Origin: Dehalococcoidales bacterium
GTDB lineage: Bacteria; Chloroflexota; Dehalococcoidia; Dehalococcoidales; Fen-1064
Length of the DNA: 11,527 nt
Assembly (NCBI GenBank): GCA_028712845.1
Contig: JAQTPO010000011.1
Location: 1 to 11,527 of the forward strand
Direction: 5' to 3'
Made by a program: the position numbers and the translations under genes. The notes beneath the pieces were generated by a model, which searched no databases, was not told the DNA's origin, and was given only the letters and a program-made list of their open reading frames with translations. Below are positions 1 to 7,188 of this stretch, piece by piece. Position 1 is the stretch's first letter; each line of letters begins with the position of its first letter.

Positions 1-30
1 AGGGCATATTCAAAAAAGCTTGGTTTTAAG
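1..30 (+). repeat. Imperfect direct repeat, copy 1
   Basis: This 30-base stretch begins AGGGCATATTCAAAAAAGCT and continues CTTGG-TTTT. It matches 3486-3515 in the same orientation at about 23 of 30 positions, counted by eye. It may extend left beyond the window edge. It lies 3' of the FecR gene, while copy 2 lies 3' of the HD-GYP gene, so the two copies bracket that gene pair. The nature of the repeat is unknown. The rest of 31-142 shows no gene and no clear terminator. Confidence 0.4.
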
Positions 31-142
31 CTATCTAACGAAAATCTACCATAAACCAAGGAAGAACAAAAACGAGACGGGAAGCATAAACCTAAGCGAA
101 ACGGATAGACCTTACGCCAGATATGACCGTAGTGAAGGAAGG

Positions 143-1126
143 CTATTCTCTTTCGTTTTTATCTGAGCTGTTACCCTTGCCAGAACTGTTGCCCTTATCT
201 GAGCTATTGCCTTTGTCGGAGCTATTGCCTTTGTCGGAGCTATTGCCTTTGTCGGAGCTATTGCCTTTATCGGAATTGTTGTCCTTATCGGAGCTGTTGC
301 CCTTATCTGAGCTATTGCCTTTGTCGGAGCTATTGCCTTTATCGGAATTGTTGTCCTTATCGAAGCTATTGCCCTGGTTCAAGCTGATATCCTGGCTGGA
401 GTTATTGCTCTTGCCCGAATTACCAGGGGATGGGCTTACTTTAACCGGTTGGGACGGAGGCTTTCCGGACTCTACCGTGGTTTGTTGGCCCGGCGGCAGG
501 TATATCTCGCTACTCTGGGCACTAACACTTACAAGCCCTTCTGCAGTTTGTACCATGGTTGTGCCCACACCATCAACTTCGGTGGAGAACAGAGTACCGC
601 GTACAACAGCTACAGCTGACGGTGTTTGTATCTCATAATGCGAACCGGGTTCAAGCATTTTTACAACGCGGCTCCATGTTCTGCCAATCCATTGTTTCAG
701 AACAATTGTAGTGGCTTGTTTCTCATTGATACTAATCTGCCGGATTTCTACATTAGTATCTGGTTCGAGCGTAAGGGTGCTTCCCTCAAAGAAGGTCAAC
801 AATGCACAGGAGGCATTAGCAGTGCGTACACGTGTTCCGACAGCCAAGAGCATACCATCGACTCCTTGTTCCCAGTCAATGGAACCAGCTTCCTGGATTT
901 CGACATTGCCACTAAGAACACTCAGAGTGCATTGAGCGGTTGGGGCAGGAGATGAATACGCAGAAACTGATGTTCCTGAGCTTGCTCCTAGCGTGACGAG
1001 CAAACCCAGTATAATCGTAAGAGTCAGCCTTCTGGCTACAGCCATAGCCTGAGACAATCTTGCCCCTGAATGTTTCACCTCAGGCTCAGCAGGTTTTCTA
1101 TTTAACGGTTTAAATGTGTACATCAT
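143..1126 (-). CDS. Secreted FecR-domain protein with hexapeptide-repeat tail
   Basis: This predicted exported protein has 327 residues. A hydrophobic stretch at about 33-50, followed by Ser/Ala-rich sequence (VSAYSS), looks like a late signal peptide or signal anchor. Residues 65-220 form a FecR-type beta domain. Its hallmarks are an early 'LSGNVEI' strand, 'VGTRVRT', 'LEPDTNVEI', and the signature TPSAVAVVRGTLFSTEV around 169-185. Residues 252-323 are twelve tandem hexapeptides, mostly GNSSDK with DNNSDK and GNSFDK variants, and the protein ends NERE. The tail is low-complexity, hydrophilic and probably disordered. FecR domains were named for the iron-citrate anti-sigma regulator, but no sigma factor is nearby; stand-alone secreted FecR proteins are common and their role is poorly defined. 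The start is the first of two adjacent ATGs and lacks a strong ribosome site. A later ATG (Met28) would place the hydrophobic stretch at the N-terminus and is a real alternative. The gene is divergent from the CHASE2/HD-GYP gene. Confidence 0.85.
   Translation of the reverse strand: MMYTFKPLNRKPAEPEVKHSGARLSQAMAVARRLTLTIILGLLVTLGASSGTSVSAYSSPAPTAQCTLSVLSGNVEIQEAGSIDWEQGVDGMLLAVGTRVRTANASCALLTFFEGSTLTLEPDTNVEIRQISINEKQATTIVLKQWIGRTWSRVVKMLEPGSHYEIQTPSAVAVVRGTLFSTEVDGVGTTMVQTAEGLVSVSAQSSEIYLPPGQQTTVESGKPPSQPVKVSPSPGNSGKSNNSSQDISLNQGNSFDKDNNSDKGNSSDKGNSSDKGNSSDKDNNSDKGNSSDKGNSSDKGNSSDKGNSSDKGNSSGKGNSSDKNERE
158..373 (-). repeat. Twelve 18-bp tandem repeats encoding hexapeptides
   Basis: Twelve in-frame 18-bp units follow each other without spacers in the 3' end of the FecR gene. 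In the sense direction the commonest unit is GGCAATAGCTCCGACAAA. The array is nested: a GACAACAATTCC (DNNSDK) unit, then the common unit, then a GATAAG-ending variant, then GGCAAC-type units. This order occurs twice, and in the copy nearer the C-terminus the common unit is present three times in a row. That pattern fits expansion by slippage or unequal exchange. Every step keeps the reading frame, so copy number would change tail length only. Confidence 0.93.
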
Positions 1127-1231
1127 TTATCCAGTTAATCCATGATATATCATTAGAAAATAATTTACGAAACCCGGGTCTTTGCTGAATAATATAGTAT
1201 TAATGACATCTTCTGCACATTACTAATATAT

Positions 1232-1260
1232 AACATAATAGCATCGAATACCACGGTCAA
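1232..1260 (-). promoter_or_regulatory. Putative sigma70 promoter of the FecR gene
   Basis: On the minus strand TTGACC (1260-1255) is followed after 17 nt by TATGTT (1237-1232). The -35 box has five of six consensus bases, the spacer is optimal, and the -10 box is moderate. Transcription would start near 1225, about 100 nt before the FecR start codon. Prediction by eye only. Confidence 0.5.
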
Positions 1261-1380
1261 TAGTGCTTTAGTCATGGTACCTGTGTTGCTCAACCGTAGA
1301 ATATCGCGGTTTCATGCCTAATCCGGCCTGATATTCATGCTTTTCTTTCATCTTCGCCAGTATTTATTCAAACAAAAATA

Positions 1381-1409
1381 TTGATTGAGCAGTTGGACGA
1401 GAGTATAAT
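1381..1409 (+). promoter_or_regulatory. Putative sigma70 promoter of the CHASE2/HD-GYP gene
   Basis: TTGATT (1381-1386), a 17-nt spacer and a perfect TATAAT (1404-1409) make a strong consensus-like promoter on the plus strand. Transcription would begin near 1416, giving a leader of about 105 nt before the ATG at 1522. The -10 boxes of this promoter and of the divergent one are about 170 bp apart, so a regulator binding between them could act on both. Confidence 0.6.
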
Positions 1410-1521
1410 CAGGCTAATTCGGAAAAGCATTTCAACTCCAGTGGATTTAGCCCGGTCAGATAATAAGGTCTATCAATAACCCAATGCGCTCAAAACACAG
1501 TCATTGAAGTTAAGAGTAAAA

Positions 1522-3291
1522 ATGATGGCCAGTACCGCTTTCAAAGCTAAAAGGAACCAGCACCTGCGGCTTCTTTATCACACCTTGATACTATTGGGAG
1601 TGGGTTTTCTATTCATACTCTTTGTAACAATAGTTCAGCCTTTTTATAGCATAAACTTATGGCTATCAGACCAGCTTTTTGTATCTGAACCGCCTTCTCC
1701 TGACATTGTTGTCCTTGGCATAGATGATGATACTCTAGAAGCTCATGGCAGATGGGCAACCTGGCCTCGCAGTCTCCACGCACAGGCTATTGGCAATCTG
1801 GATAAAGCGGGAGCTAGAGTAATCGGCTTTGATATTCTGTTTGCGGAAAGTATGCCTGATGATGATATGCTCGCAGCGGCGATGAGAGACTCAGGGAATG
1901 TTATATTGTCTTTGGTGGGGACTGAACCTGAACCAATGGCTGGTTCTAAAATAACCTACCGTCAAATAATATCTCCTGCGCCTGCATTAGAAAATGCTAA
2001 TACGAATGCCGGCCATGGCAATATACTGACAGACCCTGATGGCAAAGTCAGGCGTTTACCGTTAGTAATCAATGACATAAACGGGCAAAGTTACCCGGCT
2101 TTCGGATTAGTAGTACTTCATCATCTTTTTTCTATATCGCTTCCTCTGGAAATATTAGAGGAAGATGGAGCGCTTCACCTACTGGATCGCGATATACCGG
2201 TGGATAATTCCTATTGTTACAGGATCAACTTTGCTCCTGAGGATGCCAGGCGTCCGTATATTTCCTATAAAGATATCATCAGCGGTGATTTTGACCCACA
2301 GGCGGTAGCGAATAAAATCGTATTAATTGGAATGGTAGCTACCGGGGAACTTGATAAATGGGCGGTGCCAACATCATCAGGACAGGTCCCGGGTGTCTTT
2401 ATACAAGCAGCAACAGTAGATAATATCATGCGGCAGCAGTTCGTCACCGGAGTTGGAACCGGAACCAGTTTAATTATTCTACTGATTATCATGGGTATCA
2501 CTGCTTTTACCTTACCTCGCCTGAGACTTCGTTGGGGGGGATTACTGGTAGGCGCACTATTTGTGGGTTACCTGATGATCAGTTTCGCGGCTTTTGAAAG
2601 GGGGTATATCCTTAATATCCTCTATCCATTATTGTTGCTACCAACAATGTACACCAGCAACTCCCTCACTCAAAATGTGGCCATGGCGATTGAAAACACC
2701 AAGCTAAATCGCAAGGTGCTGGATGGGTACAAGAGTACAATCAGAGCTTTAGCGGCAGCAATTGACGCCAAGGACCACTACACCCGTGGTCACTCAGAGC
2801 GTGTGACGGAATTAGCTTTGATGGGGGCAAAATCACTCAACATGTCTTTGGAGGAGATGGAGATTCTGGAATATGCCGGGATTCTCCATGACGTAGGTAA
2901 AATAGGCATTCCTGATAATATATTGAGCAAACCCGGCCGCCTGACCAAAGAAGAATTCGAAATAATAAAACAGCATCCCAGGTTGGGGGCTAACATAATT
3001 ACGGGTATCCCTTTTCTTGAAGAAGCTAGAAGCCTCGCCCTGCATCATCATGAGAAGTATGATGGCACGGGTTACCCAGATGGTCTTAAAGGTACTGATA
3101 TTCCTTTTGGCGCCCGTCTGCTGGCTGTTGCCGATGCTTTTGATAGTATGACTACGGATCGTGCATACCGTGCTGCCATGAGTATTGAGGATGCCCTGGG
3201 CGAGTTGCATAAGCACCGCGGTACTCAGTTTTGCCCGGTTGCCGTAGACGCATTTGTCTCTGCCCTTAAGACAAAATCCCTTAAGCCTTAA
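1522..3291 (+). CDS. CHASE2 sensor / HD-GYP cyclic-di-GMP phosphodiesterase
   Basis: This membrane signalling protein is predicted to hydrolyse cyclic di-GMP in the cytoplasm in response to an extracellular cue. Residue numbers count from the upstream TTG at 1504; subtract 6 for the ATG at 1522. One transmembrane helix (about 27-47) is followed by an extracytoplasmic CHASE2 domain (about 60-315), recognised from PDIVVLGIDDDTLEAHGRW, the RVIGFDILFAE strand, and NKIVLIG...VPGVFIQAATVDN near its end. Three closely spaced helices follow (about 321-390). The HD-GYP domain (about 405-590) has every hallmark: RGHSERV, the HD dyad in LHDVGKIGIPD (H462, D463), HHEKYDGTGYPDG (around 514-526), and DAFDSMTTDRAYR. 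I prefer ATG 1522 because AAGAG lies 5 nt upstream of it, while TTG 1504 has no ribosome site; this gives 589 residues. CHASE2 is commoner on cyclases and kinases, but CHASE2-HD-GYP fusions are known. The catalytic set looks intact, so an active enzyme is likely. Confidence 0.92.
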   Translation: MMASTAFKAKRNQHLRLLYHTLILLGVGFLFILFVTIVQPFYSINLWLSDQLFVSEPPSPDIVVLGIDDDTLEAHGRWATWPRSLHAQAIGNLDKAGARVIGFDILFAESMPDDDMLAAAMRDSGNVILSLVGTEPEPMAGSKITYRQIISPAPALENANTNAGHGNILTDPDGKVRRLPLVINDINGQSYPAFGLVVLHHLFSISLPLEILEEDGALHLLDRDIPVDNSYCYRINFAPEDARRPYISYKDIISGDFDPQAVANKIVLIGMVATGELDKWAVPTSSGQVPGVFIQAATVDNIMRQQFVTGVGTGTSLIILLIIMGITAFTLPRLRLRWGGLLVGALFVGYLMISFAAFERGYILNILYPLLLLPTMYTSNSLTQNVAMAIENTKLNRKVLDGYKSTIRALAAAIDAKDHYTRGHSERVTELALMGAKSLNMSLEEMEILEYAGILHDVGKIGIPDNILSKPGRLTKEEFEIIKQHPRLGANIITGIPFLEEARSLALHHHEKYDGTGYPDGLKGTDIPFGARLLAVADAFDSMTTDRAYRAAMSIEDALGELHKHRGTQFCPVAVDAFVSALKTKSLKP

Positions 3292-3367
3292 TATAATAAG
3301 TCAATATGACACGAACCCAACCTGAAGTAGCCCGCCTCATGAAAAGATATTACCCTATTTTCTCAAA

Positions 3368-3419
3368 GTAGATACCCACGGGCTCTGCCCGTGGCATTTT
3401 ACAAGTCAAGCTTCGCTTG
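3368..3419 (+). terminator. GTAG-linked double hairpin: terminator or REP-like element
   Basis: CCACGGGC (3376-3383) and GCCCGTGG (3387-3394) form a perfect 8-bp stem around a TCT loop, followed by ATTTTA. A second stem, CAAGC/GCTTG with loop TTC, lies at 3407-3419. About 77 bp past the HD-GYP stop, the first hairpin could terminate that transcript, although its T run is short. A GTAG tetranucleotide at 3368-3371 sits a few bases before the GC-rich palindrome, which is the layout of REP elements recognised by REP-associated (IS200/IS605-like) transposases. Both readings remain possible. Confidence 0.5.
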
Positions 3420-3485
3420 GCCTGAATCCTGCCCCCACTTGCCATATTACTGACATTTTCCCTGAACAACGACAAAGTTCACAAC

Positions 3486-3515
3486 AAGGCATATCCGAAA
3501 AGACTTGGATTTCAA
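3486..3515 (+). repeat. Imperfect direct repeat, copy 2
   Basis: This stretch begins AAGGCATATCCGAAAAGACT and continues TTGGATTTC. It aligns without gaps to 1-30, about 23 of 30 identical. It lies about 195 bp past the HD-GYP stop. No transposase gene is nearby. Confidence 0.4.
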
Positions 3516-3873
3516 TCAATTTTTGTTTTATAACTTCCCCTGGTTCTTCAAATCCGGCAGCCTACTTTTTTTGACCAAAGGATATTCATTCAGCTAGTTA
3601 TTTCTTCGGCAAGCTTCATACTTTCTGGAGATGCCCCTTCTTCTCCAAAAACGGGTGCTGATTGAGAGTAAACCCCTAAATTTTACAAAAAATTTATGAA
3701 ACTTTACGAATTCCTTTATGCCAGTGCTTTATCCTTAGATTAGTGGAGTATTTTCCGGTATGTATTATGATTATAAGCAAATCCTCTAATTCTATAGTTT
3801 CTCGTTTTATCTTTAGCCCCTATTCACGATAAAGTTTAATTAAATAATAATATACAGAGTATGCATATTAATC

Positions 3874-4446
3874 ATGCGAAAGCAACATATCCGGCTTTTT
3901 TTACTAATAACTTCTTTAATTTTAACACTCTCTGTTACCGGTGGCTTGTTCGTCTACGGATATTCTGTTTCCTCAACCTCACTGGTGGTAACCACCACTG
4001 GCGCCGATTTTGCCGAAGTCACGGTCGACAATTCCAGTTCGCCGACATGGAATGTCTTGGGTAATTATTTTGGAACCACAAGCAGTGGCACTTTGTTCGA
4101 AGTCAATACGATACCAGGTAATTATGTCGGTGATTTCATTGTGACGGTGAACCTGATTAACGCGGCAGAGATGAATGAAGTATATCGAACGATGTTCCTG
4201 CGTATCGAAGCACAATACCGACGTGGGAATATCATAGATATCAACGGAGATAGCGTGGGTGACGAGAAAGATTATGTAGTCTTAAGCCCGGATAACAGCG
4301 AGATAAGTATCCGCATTACCCAGACTATCCCCGACAGATATAAGATAAGATTGGCGGGGGGATGGTATAAAAGCAATCCGCATGATGATAGTTGGCCTGC
4401 GGGATATGAAATGCCGGCACTGCATTGCGAAGTATCTCAAAGATAA
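3874..4446 (+). CDS. Secreted or anchored beta-rich protein, unnamed family
   Basis: This is a 190-residue protein of no family I can name. Residues 1-6 are basic (RKQH) and about 8-30 are hydrophobic, forming a signal peptide or signal anchor; no clean A-x-A site is seen. The rest alternates short Thr/Ser/Val strands, with 'GADFAEVTV', 'GTLFEVNTIPGNYVGDFIVTVNL' split by turns, and an 'IRLAGGWYKSNPHDDSW' region before a C-terminus ending in CEVSQR. It looks like one beta-sandwich. An acidic loop, DINGDSVGDEKD (around residues 123-134), has the spacing of a calcium-binding loop. SipW-dependent TasA/camelysin-type matrix proteins have similar size and a similar N-terminus, and an archaeal-type signal peptidase lies in the window, so this could be a small matrix or fibre subunit. 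That link is inferred. The ribosome site is weak. The gene is 34 bp upstream of the 882-aa surface protein, probably in one operon. Confidence 0.75.
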   Translation: MRKQHIRLFLLITSLILTLSVTGGLFVYGYSVSSTSLVVTTTGADFAEVTVDNSSSPTWNVLGNYFGTTSSGTLFEVNTIPGNYVGDFIVTVNLINAAEMNEVYRTMFLRIEAQYRRGNIIDINGDSVGDEKDYVVLSPDNSEISIRITQTIPDRYKIRLAGGWYKSNPHDDSWPAGYEMPALHCEVSQR

Positions 4447-4480
4447 ATAAATATGATAAAATTATGGTGGAGGTAGTTTC

Positions 4481-7129
4481 ATGAAACGCATTTTATTTAC
4501 CAGTATCGCCATCCTGTTGCTCACGCTTTGCCTGCAGGTGCCGGTTATGGCCGCACCGGGGAATTTAACTAACCCGGGATTTGAGACTGGCAATTTAACC
4601 GGATGGACCAAAGGTAACGCATTTGACTTCGCCGGCGTGATTGGCGTTGATACCTTCACGTCCCCGAACGGCAGCTATTCGTTATCCCCCTATTCTGGTA
4701 ATTATATGGTACGCCTGGGTACGCCCAGATATGAAGGACAACCTGTCGGAGACAACTTAGTTTATCAGGATTTTGTTGTCGCTGCCCCGCAAGTGGTCTT
4801 TATGTACAACATATTCACCTTTGATTACCAGGGATTTAACCACTTCCACTACACCGTCAGAAATCTGACCACGAACACAGTAATCACGGCTTATTCTCAG
4901 GGAGCCTGGGGCAGCGGTACTGGCTTAAAGACCACCGGCTGGCAGTTAGTGACGATAAACCTGTCCGCTTACATCGGTAATACCGTACGTCTGGAAGTCG
5001 AATGCGGCGGAAGTTCTGATACTGCCTATGCTACATGGGCTTATTTTGATGCCCGTGATGATATCCCGCCTGTGACAACCGCCGCCCGTACCCCGGAGCC
5101 CAATGCCGCCGGCTGGAACAATACCGATGTTACGGTTAACCTTACCGCGGTTGATAATCCGAATGGAACAGGCGTTAAAGAAATCCATTATCGCATAAAT
5201 GGCGGCTCTGAAACTATTATTGGCGGCGCGACCGCTTCTTTCAGTATCTCTACTGAAGGCACTCACAACGTTACGTTTTACGCCATTGACAATTCGGGTA
5301 ACGCGGAAACAATAAAATCAATTCAAGTCAATATCGATAAGACCCCGCCCACTATCACCGGCGCCCGTACCACGGAGCCCAATGCCGCCGGCTGGAACAA
5401 TACCGATGTTACCATCCATTTCACCGCTGCCGATGCCCTCTCCGGAGTCGCCTCCGTCACCTCGGATACCACCGTCAGCGCCCAGGGCGCCAACCAGTCC
5501 GTCAACGGCACCGTAACCGATAAGGCCGGCAACAGCGCCTCCACCACTGTAACCAATATCAATATCGATAAAACTCCTCCCACGGTAAACTTCAGCACCG
5601 TGTCTCCGGCACCCAATGCCGCCGGCTGGAATAACTCCGATGTCTCCATGGCTTACACCGTCAGTGATAGCCTCTCCGGAGTCGCCTCGGACAGCCCCGG
5701 CAGTCCCCTTTCTTTTAATGCTGAAGGCAAGGACTTGACCCAGACCATTACCGTAGCCGATAATGCCGGCAACGGCACCACCATCACATCTCCTAAAGTA
5801 TCGATAGATAAAACTCCGCCTACCCTCACCTTCGGCACGGCTTCCCCGGCACCTAACGCTGCCGGTTGGAACAATTCCAATGTCTCCGTACCATTTACCA
5901 CCGCCGATAGTCTCTCCGGAGTCGCCAGCACCAGCCCGGCTGCCAGCCCGGTTATCCTGACAGCCGATGGCACCGCGGTGACCGGTACCGCTACCGTGAC
6001 GGACATGGCGGGTAATTCCGCTACCTTGACCACTACTACCTTCAATATTGATAAGACCCCTCCCACTATCACGGCGACCCGTACCCCGGCACCCAACGCC
6101 AGCGGCTGGAACAATACCGATGTCACCGTCCATTTCACCGCTACCGATGCCACTGCCGGAGTCGACACGGTCTCAGATGATGTCGTCGTGACGGCAGAAG
6201 GAACCGGCCAATCGGCAAGCGGCACCGCCACGGACAAGGCAGGTAATACTACCACCCTGACCGTGAATGATATCAATATCGATAAGACCCCGCCTACTAT
6301 CACCGGCACCCGTACCCCGGATCCCAATGCCGCCGGCTGGAATAATTCCGATGTTACCGTCCATTTCACCGCTGCCGATGCCCTCTCCGGAGTCGCCTCC
6401 GTCACCCCGGATACCACCGTCAGCGCCCAGGGCGCCAACCAGTCCGTCAACGGTACCGTAACCGATAAGGCCGGCAACAGCGCCTCCACCACTGTAACCA
6501 ATATCAATATCGATAAAACTCCTCCCACGGTAACAATCAGTTCGCCACAAAACAGGAATTATGTTACTTCGGAAACTCTGGTGCTGAACTTCGGCGCTAA
6601 CGATGCTTTGTCCGGAATCCTCAGCACAAGCGCCAGTCTGGACGGGAATGCGGTGAGCAACGGGCAAACTGTAAACCTGGCAGCCATGGCTGGCAGTCAT
6701 ACCTTGACGGTTACCTCAAAAGACAAGGCAGGCAATGAAAGAACTAATTCGGTAACTTTCAGCGTTATTGTTGCGACAACCATTGACATCGATCCCAACA
6801 CGCTGAATCTAAAGAGCAAGAGCGATAAGAATGCCATCACCGTCTTCATAGAACTAGCGGCTGGATACGACGTAAAGCTGATTGATGTGAGTACCGCAAA
6901 AATGACCGTTAACGGTATCACGATAGCAGCCCAACTCACTCCCACTTCAATAGGGAATTATAATAAGAATAAGATTCCCGATTTAATGGTAAAATTTGAG
7001 CGGCAGGCTGTAATCAATGCACTTAATGGGCAGACCGGAAATATCCCTTTTACCATCACCGGACAAATGGAAGATGGTTACAGCTTTACCGGATCGGATA
7101 CTATCAAAGTAATTAATCCTGGTAAATAA
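4481..7129 (+). CDS. Large secreted Ig-repeat surface protein
   Basis: This 882-residue exported protein has a classic signal peptide (residues 1-24, cut near VMA|AP). Residues 29-195 resemble a carbohydrate-binding or jelly-roll module, starting NPGFETGNLTGW. Then come six related Ig-like units of about 77-93 residues, at about 196-683, each opening near PNA-x-GWNN-x-DV and closing NIDKTPP. The first unit (GVKEIHYRINGG...EGTHNVTFYAIDNSGN) matches the OmpL47-type Ig-like pattern. A more divergent Ig-like domain (about 684-765) follows. A C-terminal domain (about 766-882) opens TIDIDPNTLNLKSKSDKN and ends GSDTIKVINPGK; such C-terminal domains recur in secreted proteins of anaerobes and archaea. 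There is no sortase motif or membrane anchor, so attachment may be through the terminal domains. The start has a strong site, GGAGG 8 nt upstream. A likely role is adhesion or matrix binding; no enzyme motif is seen. A terminator follows. Confidence 0.92.
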   Translation: MKRILFTSIAILLLTLCLQVPVMAAPGNLTNPGFETGNLTGWTKGNAFDFAGVIGVDTFTSPNGSYSLSPYSGNYMVRLGTPRYEGQPVGDNLVYQDFVVAAPQVVFMYNIFTFDYQGFNHFHYTVRNLTTNTVITAYSQGAWGSGTGLKTTGWQLVTINLSAYIGNTVRLEVECGGSSDTAYATWAYFDARDDIPPVTTAARTPEPNAAGWNNTDVTVNLTAVDNPNGTGVKEIHYRINGGSETIIGGATASFSISTEGTHNVTFYAIDNSGNAETIKSIQVNIDKTPPTITGARTTEPNAAGWNNTDVTIHFTAADALSGVASVTSDTTVSAQGANQSVNGTVTDKAGNSASTTVTNINIDKTPPTVNFSTVSPAPNAAGWNNSDVSMAYTVSDSLSGVASDSPGSPLSFNAEGKDLTQTITVADNAGNGTTITSPKVSIDKTPPTLTFGTASPAPNAAGWNNSNVSVPFTTADSLSGVASTSPAASPVILTADGTAVTGTATVTDMAGNSATLTTTTFNIDKTPPTITATRTPAPNASGWNNTDVTVHFTATDATAGVDTVSDDVVVTAEGTGQSASGTATDKAGNTTTLTVNDINIDKTPPTITGTRTPDPNAAGWNNSDVTVHFTAADALSGVASVTPDTTVSAQGANQSVNGTVTDKAGNSASTTVTNINIDKTPPTVTISSPQNRNYVTSETLVLNFGANDALSGILSTSASLDGNAVSNGQTVNLAAMAGSHTLTVTSKDKAGNERTNSVTFSVIVATTIDIDPNTLNLKSKSDKNAITVFIELAAGYDVKLIDVSTAKMTVNGITIAAQLTPTSIGNYNKNKIPDLMVKFERQAVINALNGQTGNIPFTITGQMEDGYSFTGSDTIKVINPGK
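5336..5587 (+). repeat. Near-identical 252-bp repeat, copy A
   Basis: This second Ig unit matches 6281-6532 over 252 bp with about nine differences counted by eye. Most lie in the first half, and the last 80 or so bases are identical. Adjacent units are far more diverged than this pair. Confidence 0.9.
6281..6532 (+). repeat. Near-identical 252-bp repeat, copy B
   Basis: This sixth Ig unit is the partner of 5336-5587, exactly 945 bp downstream and in frame. The long identical 3' stretch suggests recent duplication or gene conversion between the two units. Confidence 0.9.
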
Positions 7130-7154
7130 AACCTGCAGCGCAGTAAAAATAATG

Positions 7155-7188
7155 GAGGCTGGTTTAATCAACCAGCCTCTCTTGTTAA
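7155..7188 (+). terminator. Bidirectional rho-independent terminator
   Basis: A perfect 10-bp stem, GAGGCTGGTT (7155-7164) with AACCAGCCTC (7170-7179), closes around the 5-nt loop TAATC and is followed by TCTTGTTAATT on the plus strand. On the minus strand the hairpin is followed by a T-rich run (complement of AAAAATAA at 7146-7153), so it can also stop transcripts coming from the right. It starts 26 bp past the Ig-repeat gene stop. Confidence 0.85.

Larger units (their letters stand above)
1127..1503. other. Divergent intergenic control region
   Basis: This AT-rich gap of about 377 bp separates the FecR and CHASE2/HD-GYP genes. It holds one sigma70-type promoter in each direction (listed separately). 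Either transcript would have a leader of roughly 100 nt. I looked for a c-di-GMP riboswitch-like core in the leaders and saw none. No small ORF with a ribosome site stands out. Confidence 0.7.
3292..3873. other. 582-bp intergenic region with hairpins and a repeat
   Basis: After the HD-GYP stop this AT-rich region holds the GTAG-linked hairpin near 3376-3394, a second small hairpin near 3407-3419, and direct repeat copy 2 at 3486-3515. On the minus strand, 3590-3682 reads for 30 codons as protein-like sequence (APVFGEEGASPESMKLAEEI) ending in a stop, but it begins straight after another stop and has no start codon. It could be a gene remnant or chance. I found no convincing promoter for the gene starting at 3874, although 3740-3860 is AT-rich enough to contain one. 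Confidence 0.55.
5068..6532 (+). repeat. Tandem Ig-like repeat array in DNA
   Basis: Six units carry an AATGCCGCCGGCTGG-like core, with unit landmarks at 5101, 5380, 5614, 5854, 6094 and 6325. Spacing is 279 bp for the first, which has an extra insertion, then 234, 240, 240 and 231 bp. Each ends in a GATAAGACC/GATAAAACT (DKTPP) junction. The array looks richer in G and C than the flanking regions of the gene, and long antisense reading frames arise from this composition. Confidence 0.92.

Noticed and set aside
158..373. Short tandem repeats as a CRISPR array
   Set aside because: Units are 18 bp with no spacers and are in frame inside a gene.
123..638. Leu/Pro/Ser-repeat reading frame on the plus strand
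   Set aside because: It is the antisense image of the 18-bp repeat array in the FecR gene; the minus frame carries the signal peptide and FecR domain.
1504..1521. TTG start for the HD-GYP gene
   Set aside because: There is no ribosome site before it, whereas the ATG at 1522 has AAGAG at good spacing.
1410..1521. Cyclic-di-GMP riboswitch in the HD-GYP leader
   Set aside because: No recognisable conserved riboswitch core or paired architecture was seen; the leader is short and unstructured by eye.
5318..6528. Long antisense reading frames under the Ig-repeat gene (to 6133 and to 6528)
   Set aside because: They repeat with the same period as the sense gene and show only Gly/Val/Ala-rich low-complexity sequence without domains; they are composition shadows.
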